Below, piece after piece: positions 1 to 13,423 of a stretch of DNA of 64,000 bases. Made by a program: the position numbers and the translations under genes. Positions within the stretch are counted from its first letter, which is position 1, and every line of letters begins with the position of its first letter. The stretch is from Xenosphaeropsis pyriputrescens (lineage: Eukaryota > Ascomycota > Leotiomycetes > Phacidiales > Phacidiaceae), in assembly GCA_022609375.1 (NCBI GenBank), contig JAGKQE010000025.1, positions 186,001 to 250,000 on the forward strand, given 5' to 3'. The notes under the pieces are model-generated. The model did no database searches, had not been told where the DNA came from, and worked only from the letters and a program-made list of their open reading frames with translations.

Positions 1-50
1 GTGACACACAAACACCGTGACCGAGGTCGAAGTCAGGTGAGCAAAGGTAG

Positions 51-90
51 GCAAGGTAAGCAAGGTAAGGCAAGGTAAGGCAAGGTAAGG
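51..90. repeat. Tandem 10-mer GCAAGGTAAG
   Basis: About four head-to-tail copies of a 10-base unit (gcaaggtaag), with slightly degraded copies on the left. Simple tandem repeat in non-coding DNA. Confidence 0.85.
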
Positions 91-228
91 CAAAGTCCAG
101 TACAATACATACAACACACAACACTCCATATCCTAGATAGAGAGACGAAAGAAGAAGCCCTTGACAATCGGTGGCTGATGTTGATGAGTTGATGAGTTTA
201 TGAGTTTATGGGTTTCAAGGTTCATGGG

Positions 229-264
229 GAGGTAGAGGTGGAGGTGGAGGTGGAGATGGAGATG
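229..264. repeat. GGAGGT/GGAGAT hexamer tract
   Basis: Purine-rich tandem hexamers (aggtgg then agatgg variants). Strand-asymmetric polypurine tract in non-coding DNA. Confidence 0.8.
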
Positions 265-423
265 TACCAAAAGGTGAGGTGAGGTGAGTGGAGTGGAGTT
301 GAGTGATGGTGGACCATACCCAAGGAAAGCAGCGGTGATGTGAGAAGACGGTACAACATAAAAGGTACAACATAAAAGAAGAAAGGTTGATTCAATTGAA
401 TGTCTTGTCTTGCCTGACCTGGA

Positions 424-455
424 CTGACTTGACTTGACTTGACTTGACTTGACTC
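424..455. repeat. TTGAC pentamer array
   Basis: Six consecutive ttgac units ending in the variant tcgac. A related unit (ctgaa/tgaac) recurs at 7335-7361. Confidence 0.85.
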
Positions 456-612
456 GACTCTCTATCTACTCATGTCTCTATGTATTTCTTCCACCTCTTG
501 TAGTATGTCTGTATACATGGTGATATTCATGCGACTTTGTAGGTGTGTAGGGATGTGTAGTGTAGTCTTTCAACACCCTCTCTTAATTATTTAATCTTTT
601 ATTTAATTCAAT

Positions 613-649
613 CTTTATTTTATTTTTATTTTATTTTATTTTATTTTTT
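613..649. repeat. TTTTA pentamer array
   Basis: AT-only tandem repeat of tttta/tttatt units, followed at 650-740 by a long pyrimidine tract that includes cttttt hexamers (711-728). Confidence 0.85.
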
Positions 650-3253
650 CTCCTTCTTCTTTTTCCCCCTCTCATCCTTTCTCTTTCTTTTATATGTTAT
701 ATTTTCTTTTTCTTTTTCTTTTTCTTTTCTCCCCTCCCCCCCCTCATCTCTCCCCTCATTTACATGGGCAATGTCGAGATGTCGTGGGTTATGTCTCTGA
801 CTCTCTCTATCCCTCTCTATCCCTCTATATCCCTCTCTTGAATCGAGAGAGGGATCATGTCATGTTGACTGACAACCATCGAGGATGTGCGTGGATTTCG
901 CTGGAAAGTGGGAAGAGGTAATAGTAGAGAGACACGGGAGTCGAGCGAGAGAGTGAGAGAGTGAGAGGTGAAGTGGAGAAGGGAAGGGAAGGGATGTCGA
1001 TTGACGCAGATGATTCGGTATACCGGGTTAACAGAATTGCTGAGGGAGAGGGGGATTGTTACGCGAAGTCGAAAGATTTGTTTGAGTCGAGTAGATTAAT
1101 ACATTGATACATTAAAACACGGTGTGTAGAGTATGAATGCATGTATAAATATATAAATATATAAATATACATATAAGATGCATCTGAATTACAATAAATA
1201 TATACCACATATATATCCATTCTTACTACAACAAGTATACAAGTAACTACCATGATTTCAAAATGGCGGCTAAACAATGCTCATGAATCTCTCTCTTTCA
1301 TAACAATTATCAACACTATATACAAAGTAATTCAACAGGGATATACAAAAATAGAGATCAACAATAGGGAGAGAGAGTTCTTTGTTATTTCCAAAAACGC
1401 CCTCACATATTCATATCCATTTCAATATCAAGTCATGTTATTCCTATACTACATTTGCATCATCATATACATACATATTCTTCTTTATCAACCATCATAG
1501 TATCCCACTCCATTATCTATCATTATCCGTCTATTATATCGATATACATCATCATCCATCAATACCTCTTTACTTACCTCTTCACCTCTATATTTTCCTC
1601 CTCCTCCTCCTTCCTTCTCATATAAAACCTCACCCTCAACCCAAGCTAACAATGCATAAACCTACTCATATCAATCCATCTCCCATCTCTCATCTCTCAT
1701 CTCATCTCCCTCCTCTCCTCTCCTCCACCCCCATCTTACCCTCCACCCCACAGCCCAAACCGGGGTCCAGGTTCACAATCACATCAAGCAACAAGCAGTA
1801 TCAAACAGCATCAAACAGTATCAATAAGGTTCAGCATTCAAGCCTGGGAGAGAGGTGCATTTATGTGTAGTGTGTAGTGTGTGTAGTACATATATATACA
1901 CATACATACAAACATACTGTATATACTGTACACATTGTATATATTGGGTACATGTAGTGTAGTCTATATAGTCTGTGATTTGTGCGAGGTAGTATGCATT
2001 ATGCATTATGCATTATGGCATTGTGGTATTGTGTCTAGATGTGGATACAGTTGGAGTGCGGGAGGGGACGGTAGGGCGGTTGAGCGGTTGGACGGACTAT
2101 ACACAAGTACAAGTACACCATTAGGTAGAGTAGAGTAATACAGCTTTTTATTCTATCCTATTCTATTCTATTATATCCTATTTCACTTCTACTTCTATTT
2201 TTATTTCTGTTTTATTTCTGTTTTATTTCTGTTTTATTTCTGTACTTATATATGTCCTGCAAGTATACATACAGCGGAACGTGTCCTGTAAGTGAGATGG
2301 AAGAAAAGCAATCAAGTGTTGTCGGTTGAAATACTTGTCCGGAGTATATACGGAGTTGGGTACGTAAATGCGGCCAAAGAATGTCGAAGGTGGACTAGGT
2401 TGATGGATGAACATAAGGAGAGACATTATCTCGATACCTTGCCCTTAAAACGCCATCTTTTTTCAGCTCGACTTGACTTGATGATATGCGTTGGAATCGT
2501 TCTGTGTGAGGTATAAGATAAATTATAGGATAGAAATATTCTATAATGAATGGTATCCAGCTACTTACAATCCCTCAGATATACACACTCTACCCAACGT
2601 CTAAGTACCAATATGACATACATAAGTACATGTACATACATACGTACATACATACATATATCGTATATATATTACATATAAATCCTCGCAAGTACATGCA
2701 CATACATACACAAGTGCATACACTCCCACTCGATTCTATGCACGTAACACTACACTTCTCATATACATATGTATTATGGCGTAAGCCTCGGAGGAATTCC
2801 AACTCACAAGGAAAGGTATGACTATGATACCCAGATAACATACAGTACCCAAACCCAAACCCAGTCAAATCACAAGGCCCATCTGAATCTCCATCCATGA
2901 TCATCAATCATATCATATCACATCACACACATATATCCCAGAGTAGAGCACGACACAATATCCCATCATCATCCCAACCCTCGAAGACATCGCCAAGCCC
3001 AAGCCCAATCTCGTTCAAATCCAATCAAGTCGATTCTTCCCTTCCCGTCCACTCACTCTCGCCAAGTCCTTTTATACCTTGACCTCATACCCCAGGTACA
3101 ATGCAATACCCAAGATCAACAAGATAAGAGCCCAACGTCAAACTCAACCTCAACTCCCCTCTCAGGTACATCTCCATCCATCTAATCATCTTCAAACTCA
3201 TACGCATGTCATCCCCATATAACGCCAGATCCACGAGTCATACTGTAGAAAGC

Positions 3254-3294
3254 CAAGTCAAAGCAAGTCAAGTCAAAGCAAGTCAAGTCAAAGC
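3254..3294. repeat. AAGTCA/AAGC composite repeat
   Basis: Alternating aagtca and aaagc words repeated about three times. Simple repeat in non-coding DNA. Confidence 0.75.
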
Positions 3295-4007
3295 AAACAC
3301 TAGATGTTACATCAGACATCAAACAGACACAAAATATTAAAAGAGACTATGTATCTATCATTCATTCATACATACCTCCCTCATCAAACAGCAACCAGAA
3401 TACAAAAACCCAAGGACCCATCAGAAATCTTCTACGATACAACCACCCACAAGGCATCCTCATCCTCACAACGATAATCTTGCTCACTTGTCCCCGGCTC
3501 GACATACTCACTGATGCACCTAACGATGGTATGCATTGTAGGTTTTTGTACTATGTGCTATGTGTTATGTACTATGTGTTATGTACTATGCCCCCGTCTA
3601 CTATTACACCCTGTCGACCAAGTACAGTACTGCACAATTCATCCCTACCGCACCACACTACACCCCTACCGCATCTCAAGCCACTTCGCTCCCCCTCCCC
3701 TCCCCTCCCCTCCCCGGCTTCGGCCAATGCCTGGTCGGTTCAGCCTCTATGAGGATTTGGAGGACTTTGGAGTCGAGTATGTTCATGGCGCTTGCTGTGC
3801 GTTGGGGGTGTGTGTGTTGGGGTTGGGTAAGTAAGGTATATCAAGGTGTATTGTACTGCTACATCAAAGAACTCCTGTGATGTGATACACTACGGCTATC
3901 ATCAAGGTCCTACAATATCAAGATACCACCTATGTACAAACATCCAACGCATCCTACCTTATCACCTGTATATACATAGGCAAAGGCGTCAAGTCAAGGC
4001 AAGGCGA

Positions 4008-4058
4008 GACAGGACAGGGCAGGACAGGACAGGACAGGGCAGGGCAGGGCAGGGCAGA
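4008..4058. repeat. GGACA/GGGCA pentamer array
   Basis: About ten purine-rich pentamers that change from ggaca to gggca along the array, so two variants are segregated within one tract. Confidence 0.85.
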
Positions 4059-5620
4059 GCGAGGCATGATGTGGTTTAGGGGGTGTGTAACCGCCGTGCT
4101 GCGTTGCTGACAGGCATGTTTGGCTATCCCTGTCATGCTATGCTATGCTTATGACCATGCCATGCCATGCCATGCGAAGTATGTATCTGTGCTTGTGTCC
4201 ATGCCGTGTCCAGACTGAGATATAGATGGATGCGTAGCTGGGGATCGGTGAAGAAAGGGTTTGAGAGTGTTATATTTGGATTTGAGGTGAGATGTACTTA
4301 TGTTCGGAAGATAGATAGGGATAAGAGTAGGTTTGGAGGATACGGTGGATTGTAGAATACACAATACAACATGCCGAAACACAATGTCTGTTGAATACAC
4401 ATACCTAGTAAGCGCTGAAATCCTCTGTCCTGTCCTCATGCTCTATACTCTATGGACTCAAGAACTCTCAATCACACCGCGCTTATCCTTCTACCTTGAG
4501 GAGATATGCCTACACTACAATACCGTCCTTATATCCAAAGCGAGAGCTACTTTGCTCAGTGTAGGATAGAGGTAGAAGCAGGCATAATTATACTTGAGCA
4601 TTGGAGGACTTTCTTTGCATCTTCGATGTTGGTTTTGTTCAATATCCGAATATATACTGTGTGTTTGCTTGGTGAGACTTTGAGCTTGGGATTACCTAGA
4701 ATTTGGTGGTTGAGAGGGGCAAGAGGGGTTACTTGGGCGAGGATGCTTGGGTTATTTGGATGTTAAATTGGACGATGGATATGGGTAGTTATATGAAATA
4801 TAATAGATGGGTTTGGATAGGAAGATTACTTGGATGGTTAGAGAGGAATGGAGTTTGTAAGTGATAATATCTGTGTTCTAGAGTATTGTGAGTATATAAA
4901 TAAAATGGTAGAAAGTATAGTTATGGAGTATATAATAGATACAGAGATACAGAGATATAGATATATATTCTGTAGAAACATACAAGATTCTCTATACCCC
5001 GCAAAGTTATTTACATTGTACATGTTTGTGTACATATATATGTTTATATTTATTTATTCCTTTACCAATATACACTTCATCTCCTTACAACCCCATCCCA
5101 TCAAAATCCTCACCTCAAATCCATCCAAGATACCAACATCCAAACATACCCCAAAAACACCATAACGAATGAACTTATTATCACCCATCCCATTGAAACC
5201 ATACCCTTCAACACACGCATCACATCCATCCCCCATGTCCCAAATCCCATTCGCATTCGCTTATTACGACTTGCAGGGGACTGTGACTTGTGTCGTTACA
5301 GTACAAGTTGGTAGTGGAACGCACTGGTCACTAGGACTGAGAATAGGTAGGATGTACTGGCATTGTAATTGACACTGGAATTGAAACTTAGAACTGAGAA
5401 GGGCGGAAAGAGAAGGCAGAACGAGTCAGTGTTGGAAGGATCGGTTACAGGGCCATGGACCTTGTCTGCAGTAGCGGTTGATTTCATGGCTATTACTGTC
5501 TGTTTTGTCTGAGGTGGGTGCTTGGATAGGTATGTAGAGTATTTACTTGTACAGTAGGGTAGTGATGGTGATATTGACATTGATGGCGACGGTGGTAGTG
5601 ACAGTGACATATTGGTAGTA

Positions 5621-5683
5621 ATAGTAACGGTGATAGTAATAATAACAGTAACAGTAACAGTAACAGTGATAGTGATAGTGACT
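5621..5683. repeat. AGTAAC/AGTGAT trinucleotide-type repeat
   Basis: A tract of agtaac, agtgat and agtaat words. The reverse strand reads as a Val/Thr/Ile or Leu run in translation, which explains the apparent open frames on the minus strand around 5300-5750. Confidence 0.8.
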
Positions 5684-6574
5684 TTAGGCAGACTTGCATT
5701 GTACATACATATACACATACAATACGTATAGGATATAGTATGAACATACCTACCCATAGGTAAAGTACATTTTACAAGTACATGAGTTGCTAATGTAATG
5801 TGATGTGATGAGATGTGAACCTAGATACAGAGATCATGATACATACTGTGGTACCGTACATACTTGTCCACTGTAGATACTCCGCACAATACTACCTCAG
5901 ATCCCTCAATCCCCAGTGCCAGGTATAGAAACCAAGAGATCAGTATATACAGTATATACAGTATATACACGGCAGTCATGGTACGTATCTATCTACCTTA
6001 CTCCATGAACAAGTCAAGCAGTTAACTCATGATCAGCAAGACTGAACTCAAGAGTATCTACTGAACCCTCATCTGTACAAGTACCTTACCCTACCATGTA
6101 TGTACCTCGTACCTCGCATACTCCATGCACATCATTACAAGGCCCGGAAATCCAAACACGGACAATCAGACAATCAGACAATCGAGCAATCGAACAATCA
6201 GGACAAGAAACGAAAAGAGCGCCTCAAACCTCGATAGGCGCTTCCAATGCCGACCTGGGAAGCGGAGACCATTTCCCTCACCCCATGTATATATATGTAC
6301 ATAACATGTTCCACCTTACCGTGTCGTGCCGGTCTATCTACTTGTACTACATAATACAGATGGCTCTACTACTACGCACAGCATACACAATACACAATAC
6401 TTAGGTCCCCAGAGTAGGCAAACAGGCTGTGCGACGCCATGGGGCCTTTGCTCCAGTCACAAGGGAGCAATCAGCGTTTGGCAGCGGCTAGAATCGCACT
6501 TCGACTACCTACCAGGTCACCACTTACCGGGTCACTTATCAGGCCAGCAAGTCAAAGCACGGATTCTGGTGGAG

Positions 6575-6602
6575 TTGGACTTGGACTTGGACTTGGACTT
6601 GG
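6575..6602. repeat. TTGGAC hexamer array
   Basis: Four to five exact ttggac units in non-coding DNA. Confidence 0.85.
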
Positions 6603-7222
6603 GGGATTATGAGTGATGGGCGGGTCGTCAACGGGTCCAGATGCAAGTGCAAGTGAATATCTTTAATGCAACCGGGCGAGCCGATTGTTGTAGGTGCCCC
6701 TGATTGACTTTATGATGTGCACTTCACATCCACTTGCGCCCTTCACTTTGATGTGCGTGAGGAGGAGGAATGAGGTCAGAATGACTGTGTATGGAGTCAT
6801 GGTGTGAACGATCATGTTTGTTCCCTTCGTTTGTTGTGCATAAGATGAACATGTAACATGAAGCTCGAGGTTGAATTGTTACTGGGCGAGGGAACGAACA
6901 CTACCTTACCTAGGTACCACGGCATGAAGATGAAGTGGAGTGGAGTATTGTACGGAGTGACGGCCGGTAGAGTCGAGTCGAGAGTCAGTCAAGCTCCTCA
7001 ATCGTTAGTCGTTACGACGCCAAGCACTTCCTGAGCGTGCTTATGATCATGCTTCATTGACATCCACTTGCGACTCGACTCTGGTACTTTACGACACGGT
7101 ATCTAGAGTAGAGTAACCTTCGACCCGGACCGTTGTCAGTCTTGAATAGTAAGGTAACTACAGGTGACACTGACACCTTATGCATAATCAACAGTCAGAC
7201 AGTCAGTCCAGGTGAACGCTGG

Positions 7223-7255
7223 TCAAGACTCAAGACTCAAGACTCAAGACTCAAG
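7223..7255. repeat. AAGACTC heptamer array
   Basis: Four exact copies of a 7-base unit (caagact). The unit sizes of neighbouring arrays differ (7, 5 and 6 bases at 7223, 7335 and 7521). Confidence 0.85.
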
Positions 7256-7334
7256 AGACACAATCCAAGAGCAGAGTTAAGGCAAAACCAACCACGAGTA
7301 GCGTGAGAGACGCCACTTTCAACGTCTCACTTCT

Positions 7335-7361
7335 TGAACTGAACTGAACTGAACTGAACTG
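7335..7361. repeat. TGAAC pentamer array
   Basis: Five consecutive tgaac units in non-coding DNA. Confidence 0.85.
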
Positions 7362-7520
7362 AGAGAAGAGGCAAGATGCGCTGCGTATTCACCTGCCTAC
7401 ATGCACATATATACCAGGTATGGTATATGTGAACGAAACTGAACTCTAGTCTGTGTAATGGTTCACAGTGACTCACGGTGGTTCACAGATGCCCACTGAG
7501 GCGAAAGACCCTGAAATCCA

Positions 7521-7555
7521 TGTACTTGTACTTGTACTTGTACTTGTACTTGTAC
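7521..7555. repeat. TACTTG hexamer array
   Basis: Five to six copies of tacttg (gtactt). The unit contains GTAC, the tetramer that recurs through this whole region. Confidence 0.85.
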
Positions 7556-10500
7556 ATACTTAGAGTTCCAGTCGCCTCAATCAATCAGCAAGCTTGGCAT
7601 GAACCCCCCCCCCCGTCTTGATGAGCGTCATGGAATCGAACCTCAATGCACACGGGCGTGGCAGAGTACTTACAGAAAACTATGGCATGTACATAGTAGT
7701 TACGAAAAACCACTCACCTAGGCACTTGTATTCGTACCTTACAAGTACCTATCTCACCTCTCTGTGATCCTCGGATCTAGTCTTGATGTGAAACGAAACC
7801 CCTCTCTGGATCACCTGCCAACCACCAGCCTCTTCAGACTATGGCCATGGATGCGCGCACCTTGTGGAGAGATGCAGCTGTGCTTGTACGTACACAGCCA
7901 AGTTCAAGTAGCCCGCAATCCTCAGAACTCTACTTTACGCCCTTCACGTCAAGGCCCATTTATCGTATTCAGGCGGAATACATGGCTACAGAACGAGTAG
8001 GTATTCTGACTTCCTACATGCATACAAATATATATATATAATGAGGTATGTGGCATACATGACATTCAAAACGGCCATCAGAGAAGAAGGAAAATGGCAG
8101 AGGAGGAGGATTCCCAGGTAATCGGCGTCCTTGGAGGCTAAGTATGAAATTCCCTACATCGAACATGAATCTGCCACTCTGCCTTACCGATCAAACGACA
8201 CAGATCTTTGGGACTGATTCCAGATCACCATCAACCCATCTCCCTTGACCTCCTGTCCCTTTCTTCCCTCGTCACTGTACGTCCCCTCCCGGGAGGTCCG
8301 CCCCCTTCTTCGGGAGTCCCGAGTCGCTACCTACTTATCTATTTCAGATCTTAGCATTTTCTTCAGCTATTTTTCTCCTTTCTCTTTTCTGTGTCCTGTC
8401 ACCTCTCTTTCTCTCCTCTTTCATTCCCTCCGATCTGCGCATTCACATCTTCGTCGTATCCATCTCCATCGGACAGTTCAAGTAGTCAGAGTCCCGACCG
8501 ACCGACGAGACCGAGTGGAGGGTAATCTCCGTGTGCTCGTCTACAGTCGTGAACCGTGCAGCGCCACTTCAGCTATGCCCTCATCTCTCATCTCCCATCT
8601 CCAGCACTGAGCACTGAGCACTGTGCTCCGAAGATTCAACGTACATACATACATATGCATCCATCTATCCATCCACAAAGGCCCCTCAAAAAAGAGAGAG
8701 GGGGAGAGAAAGATAATCGGTATATGCATCAAGCGTATCTGCCCCCCTCCCAACGCGCTTCTAGAGTACACTCAGTACACACAATAAACGCAGTTTCGCC
8801 GAGGCCAAAATGAGCTCAGAGCCAAGTTGGGCCAAAGCTACCGTGGTCAATGGGCCACAAATGTTTCACCAGGTCGTCGTTCATGGAGTTGGAGTCGGAA
8901 TCGCTGACCGCCAAGTGCACATTCATCGGCGTTTGACTTTGACTTTGGCATGAGCATGAGCAGCGCGCAAGAATTGCGTGCCGTGCCCTCACTCTGGCCG
9001 AGGGCCAGGCATTTGTGTACTTTGAGAGTGTCGAGAGCGAGAGCGAGAGTCAGCAGTGTCAGCGCTTGAGCGCACTGTAAGGCAAACAATAAGCATTGCT
9101 CTTTTCATTTCAACCTTAGCCCCCCCCTCGAACCCTGGAGTCAATATGCCGCTATGCTACCGTCCTCTATGCGTGGGCTGTCGTCTCCTTGACCGCTGCG
9201 ACGAGCTGCCGATCATGCTTCCAAGGGGATTCGAGAAGACGTTGAGAAGTGGTCCCCTCCCCCCAGGCCGTTCGCGCCAGTTCATTGAGGCCGGCTGTCG
9301 AAGGCTTGCCAAGGATCATCCAAATGGACGTTTCGACTTGTCGTGTCAATGACATGTTCACCAGCCTCTCTGACTCTCTCATCTCAATCCTCGCAGTGCT
9401 CGCAGCCCGTCGCAAGCCCTCGTGCCCTCTCACTCGTCAAAACTCCTCCTCAATCCTCGTCCGCAATTCTCTTCTCGCCTCTCGACTCGGACGCCTTCCT
9501 TGCAAACACGCTGGCTTGGACATGCTCGGTTACATCCGTCCGCTGCCACACATGTATCTGCCGCGCCACTACTCATTCTCCTGGACCTGGCGTGTTTGCA
9601 CTTGCGCTACGCCTGCAGCCTATCACCCTATCTATGGACTGTACCATGCACCTATGCGATGAGACTGAGATGCGTGGATGCGTGAATACATGCCGTGGAT
9701 ACATGCGCCGTAGCCATGAGTGCGATGGCAGATGGATTCGGAGAAATCTCGTTCTGGGATGGTGAATGCCGCGACTTCTCCGCTTTGCGAATGCCCACCA
9801 GTAGTCCCCTCATGAAACTAGTTGGCTATCGTATCGGCGAGTGCAGGGGAATGTATTCCGTGGGTACAGTACGTACTTAGTCCATACGTAGCGAGAGCGC
9901 GTGAAGGCTCGACGCGTGGACGGGATGCTTTTTTACACGTCGCACGCAGGTATGTACTGTAATACTGTACTGTATGTGTGTATATACAAAATACGAGCCA
10001 GAAGTGCCAGAGACACCGGAATATCAAGCACGAACGGAGTATTGTAGCTGCATACGGGCACAAGTCCGGGGTTGGCATTGAGAAAGTATGTACGGAGTAC
10101 ACAGTACAAGTACAAGCTGCTTACCGTCGACTCCATCTTTGAGCTTCCTCTCCGCGAGGGTATTGATATTTTGACAGCTCAACTCGACCAGCGCATATTC
10201 GCGAGCGGTGGCCTTTGCCGAAGCCTTTCTATTTGAGCAAGGTAGCCGACTACTGACGTATCAAATTTAGATATCAGCCAAGGGTTGAGTCTAGATCTGA
10301 TCGTCTTGACTTACATGTGCATGGGGGGGGCCGAACAGGGCCTGTTTGTGGAATCATGCTATGCAAGTTTGATGTTTCATTTTCTCTGTTGATAATTTGC
10401 AAGTGCTCCACGCCGCGAACATGTCTGACGGGCCGATGATTGATACGAAAGAAGACGAAAAGAGAAGGAAAAACAAAGTGTCACTCGGTCTTCGGCATGA

Positions 10501-13423
10501 CGAGGGAGAGGGGAGGGGGCCGGGGCGGTGATGAGGGTTTTAGAGTTTGAGGAATTGGGGATTCGAGGATATGAAGATACGGAGGAGGTGGGGTCGTGGA
10601 GTGGAGAGTTATCGGAGAGTGAAATGAGTATGTGCGTAGGTACGCAGTAGGTATTGAAAGAATTATATCTATCAAAAAACCAAAGAACCAAACAAGATGA
10701 AAAGAACAATGAATAAAATCTGGATGTGTATAGCCGTACTCATCTACCATGCCGGACATCTGAATATGATAAATCACAACCGCAATCGCCAGCCATGAAT
10801 CCCCATCAACCACCCCCAACCCAACCCAACCGAACCGTATCTCCAAACCCAGATCCGCATCCATTTCATCCTCACCACCCATCCTCATGACAGAAAAATC
10901 CCAAACAAGCACCCGAACTCCATCCACAAACCCCCCATGAATCGCACCCGGTAGAGATCCCCTCCGCGCAACAGAAACCATCAAGTCCCTCCCCCTCCCC
11001 ATTCCCGACTCTTGCGACACTTGCGCGCACGCCTCCGCCCACGCAAGGGGATTTCTCGCTTCATGACATGAAGAACTCGTCACCTCCGCTGCGCATGTAA
11101 CTCGTTGCCACGCCGCCAGCAGGCCTGGTGAGTACGTGGGAGGTGCACACGTAGGGAGTTTGTGGAAGGGGGTATGGGCGAGGTTACTTTGGGCGAGGGG
11201 GGAGAGGACGATCTTTGGCGGAGGTTGTGAGGGGGCTGCGTATGGATGGGTGTGAGTTGATATGATATGAATGATATGGGATGGGTAGCTGAGCAGCTGG
11301 GCAATTTGGGCAATGGGTATGTCTCGTGGTTCGAAACCCCTTGCTGAGGATTTCTAGGTAAGGGGAGGGATTGGAATGTGAGATTGGGATGGAGATGGAG
11401 ATGGGGTTTGGTTGGATTGTATGATAAGGGAGATGGGTAGGTATGTACGTAGGTAGTATTTAGTATGTACATACGACGTCCCAATTTCTTGGAGACACTT
11501 TGGGCATTACCATGGACCGGATTTTGAGCATTGTGTGCAGGGCTGAAAATTACTTCGTGGATATGAAGCCAAGCATGCTGGGACTGTGAAGCAAGATGCT
11601 TTTTCGAATATCTGATGCAGTGTGTGCCATGGTACTATAGGTCATGTATAAAGACATCACTCCATATGTAGGTACATGTACAGCATATATATATACATAC
11701 TAGTACACATGAGATTTCCTGTGCTTGTACATGATTTCAAGGACTCATGATCATACACGCCATACACCCACCACTTGACAAAGCGGCTCTCAATCATCAA
11801 GAAATCCCATCTTGCAGCTCATCCCTTGCTCCCCCACACATGGCAGCAGCCCTCTTCATCTTAACGTCTCTCACCAGTCACAACAGCCTCATTTCAAACC
11901 CGTCAACCGAAAAGGCCAGGATATTCAAGACTTCGGCACACGAACCCCTCGGAAAAGCCAAAGCGAATGCGAGTACAAGGTTAAATGCGGTTCATATCCG
12001 CGTGTGTTTGTCTTGAGCAGTTTGACCGGTTTGATCAAGGTATGTAAACAGCAGGCATTGCGCTTCAAAGCAGCGGCTCAACGCCCAAGCTGCTCGGTCG
12101 AGCAAAATCCACGTCAAGCGTCATGCTACTCGCACTCCCGGACTAACAGGCTTCATACCCCTCGTCGATCTGGACAGAGGATGCGAGATTCGCAAAGTCA
12201 CGCCTTCTGCACGTCCAGGGGATTTGCGATCTCTACAGGCGTAGGAATATGACCTGTCGTATTGTAGAGCGGTGGCCGTGCTACAAGTAGCTTTCGGGTT
12301 AATTCCAACGCACACGATGGGAAAAGGTGGCAGGGCCAGCTCTTTATGGGATGCGAGTACTCTGTATGTACTTTGTATCTAAACACGCAGTAAAGTACTG
12401 TACGGACTAAGTTGGTTTGTATGTGCATACTAGTACTCAATACGTAGTATAGAGTTATTTTGAGTTCTGCGTCCCATATCGACAAGATTTAAATTTGATG
12501 GTTGGCATAGCTAGTATGACGAAATGGAAAACCAACACGGCATGTCGTGAAGATAGACTCGTACTTGCGTGTGCATTCAACTGTCCCAACGATGTTGAGG
12601 TATGATGTGAAGTCGTCGGGGTCCTCGACTAACAGCGGGAACGGAGGTCTCGCGTGGAAGGGAAAGGCGATCCCGCGAAAAAAAAAGGCGTCGATGTCTG
12701 GATATCGACCATGTGGGAATCGTGGAACCGACCGAAAGAACCATGCCAATTCTGTAGGGGCATGACACGATCTCGCAAGATCTACCTAAATAAGTCATTG
12801 GGGCTCTGAAGTAGCAGAGTAGATTGAAATTTGTTCAGTAAACATTTTGTGAGAGATCATTTGTGAAGTGACATTTGCAAGGGTTTGTTTCCAAATTCCC
12901 TGCGGGAGAGACAGTCTCTCCGGTGAATCCCTGATCCCGTAATACGGATCCGTCGACTGTCATATGTACTGGACATACCATCGTGCTCCGGACTCATATA
13001 TACATATGATAGTACAATAAGTTCTTACCATAGCTCTAGGAAGTGTATTTCGGCGCGCACGCCACACCATGCAACAGAGCAGGAAGAGAAACCTTCAATA
13101 TATCTGATCGTATCCGATCTCGTCATATCAGCGATCTATCAGAAATCGAACCGAGAGGAGTCTATGTATGCGTCTGGATCTCCGAGGAGACGGTGCTGCA
13201 GCTGAAGCATGTCCCCGGCGCAACCCACCGATCCAGACAATCTTGAGCCGGCCGTTTCTTGTGCTCTCGATCTTCATGGGGAAGCGACGCATCGGCTCAT
13301 GCAAGCGCTTGGATAGATAAATCGAGGACCCCGAATTCTGGATAGGAGCGGCTTTCAACCTTGCTCTAATGCATTTGTGGATATTATTTCTCGGGACGTC
13401 TTTCCCCTCATGGTGTTTGCCTA

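Larger units (their letters stand above)
1..13423. other. Gene-free, microsatellite-rich region
   Basis: No open frame in these 13.4 kb gives a protein I recognise or a convincing spliced gene. The frames present are short, overlap on both strands and translate to low-complexity Ser/Pro/His/Tyr/Ile-rich strings typical of translated simple sequence. The DNA switches between AT-rich stretches with repeated tacata/gtacat words (about 1100-2000, 2600-2720, 4850-5060), purine- or pyrimidine-rich tracts (229-264, 601-740, 1560-1740, 10500-10620) and short tandem repeats listed separately. Many words contain GTAC or TACGGAGTA. It may be a long intergenic or accessory segment, or hold non-coding transcripts that cannot be recognised by eye. 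No telomere-like array and no transposon ends were seen. Confidence 0.6.

Noticed and set aside
7625..7645. Possible tRNA B box (reverse of ggaatcgaacc)
   Set aside because: The flanks do not pair as a T stem, and no D or anticodon arm lies at the right distance.
9056..9765. Several overlapping plus- and minus-strand frames of 87-140 codons
   Set aside because: They overlap in different frames, resemble no protein family and lie in a region without other gene signals.
10481..11083. 200-codon minus-strand frame
   Set aside because: The first 130 residues look moderately protein-like, but the rest is Pro/Ser/His-rich translation of a purine tract. No family, no splice support and no start context worth trusting.
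11325..11345. Possible tRNA T loop (ggttcgaaacc)
   Set aside because: No matching acceptor, D or anticodon arm upstream.
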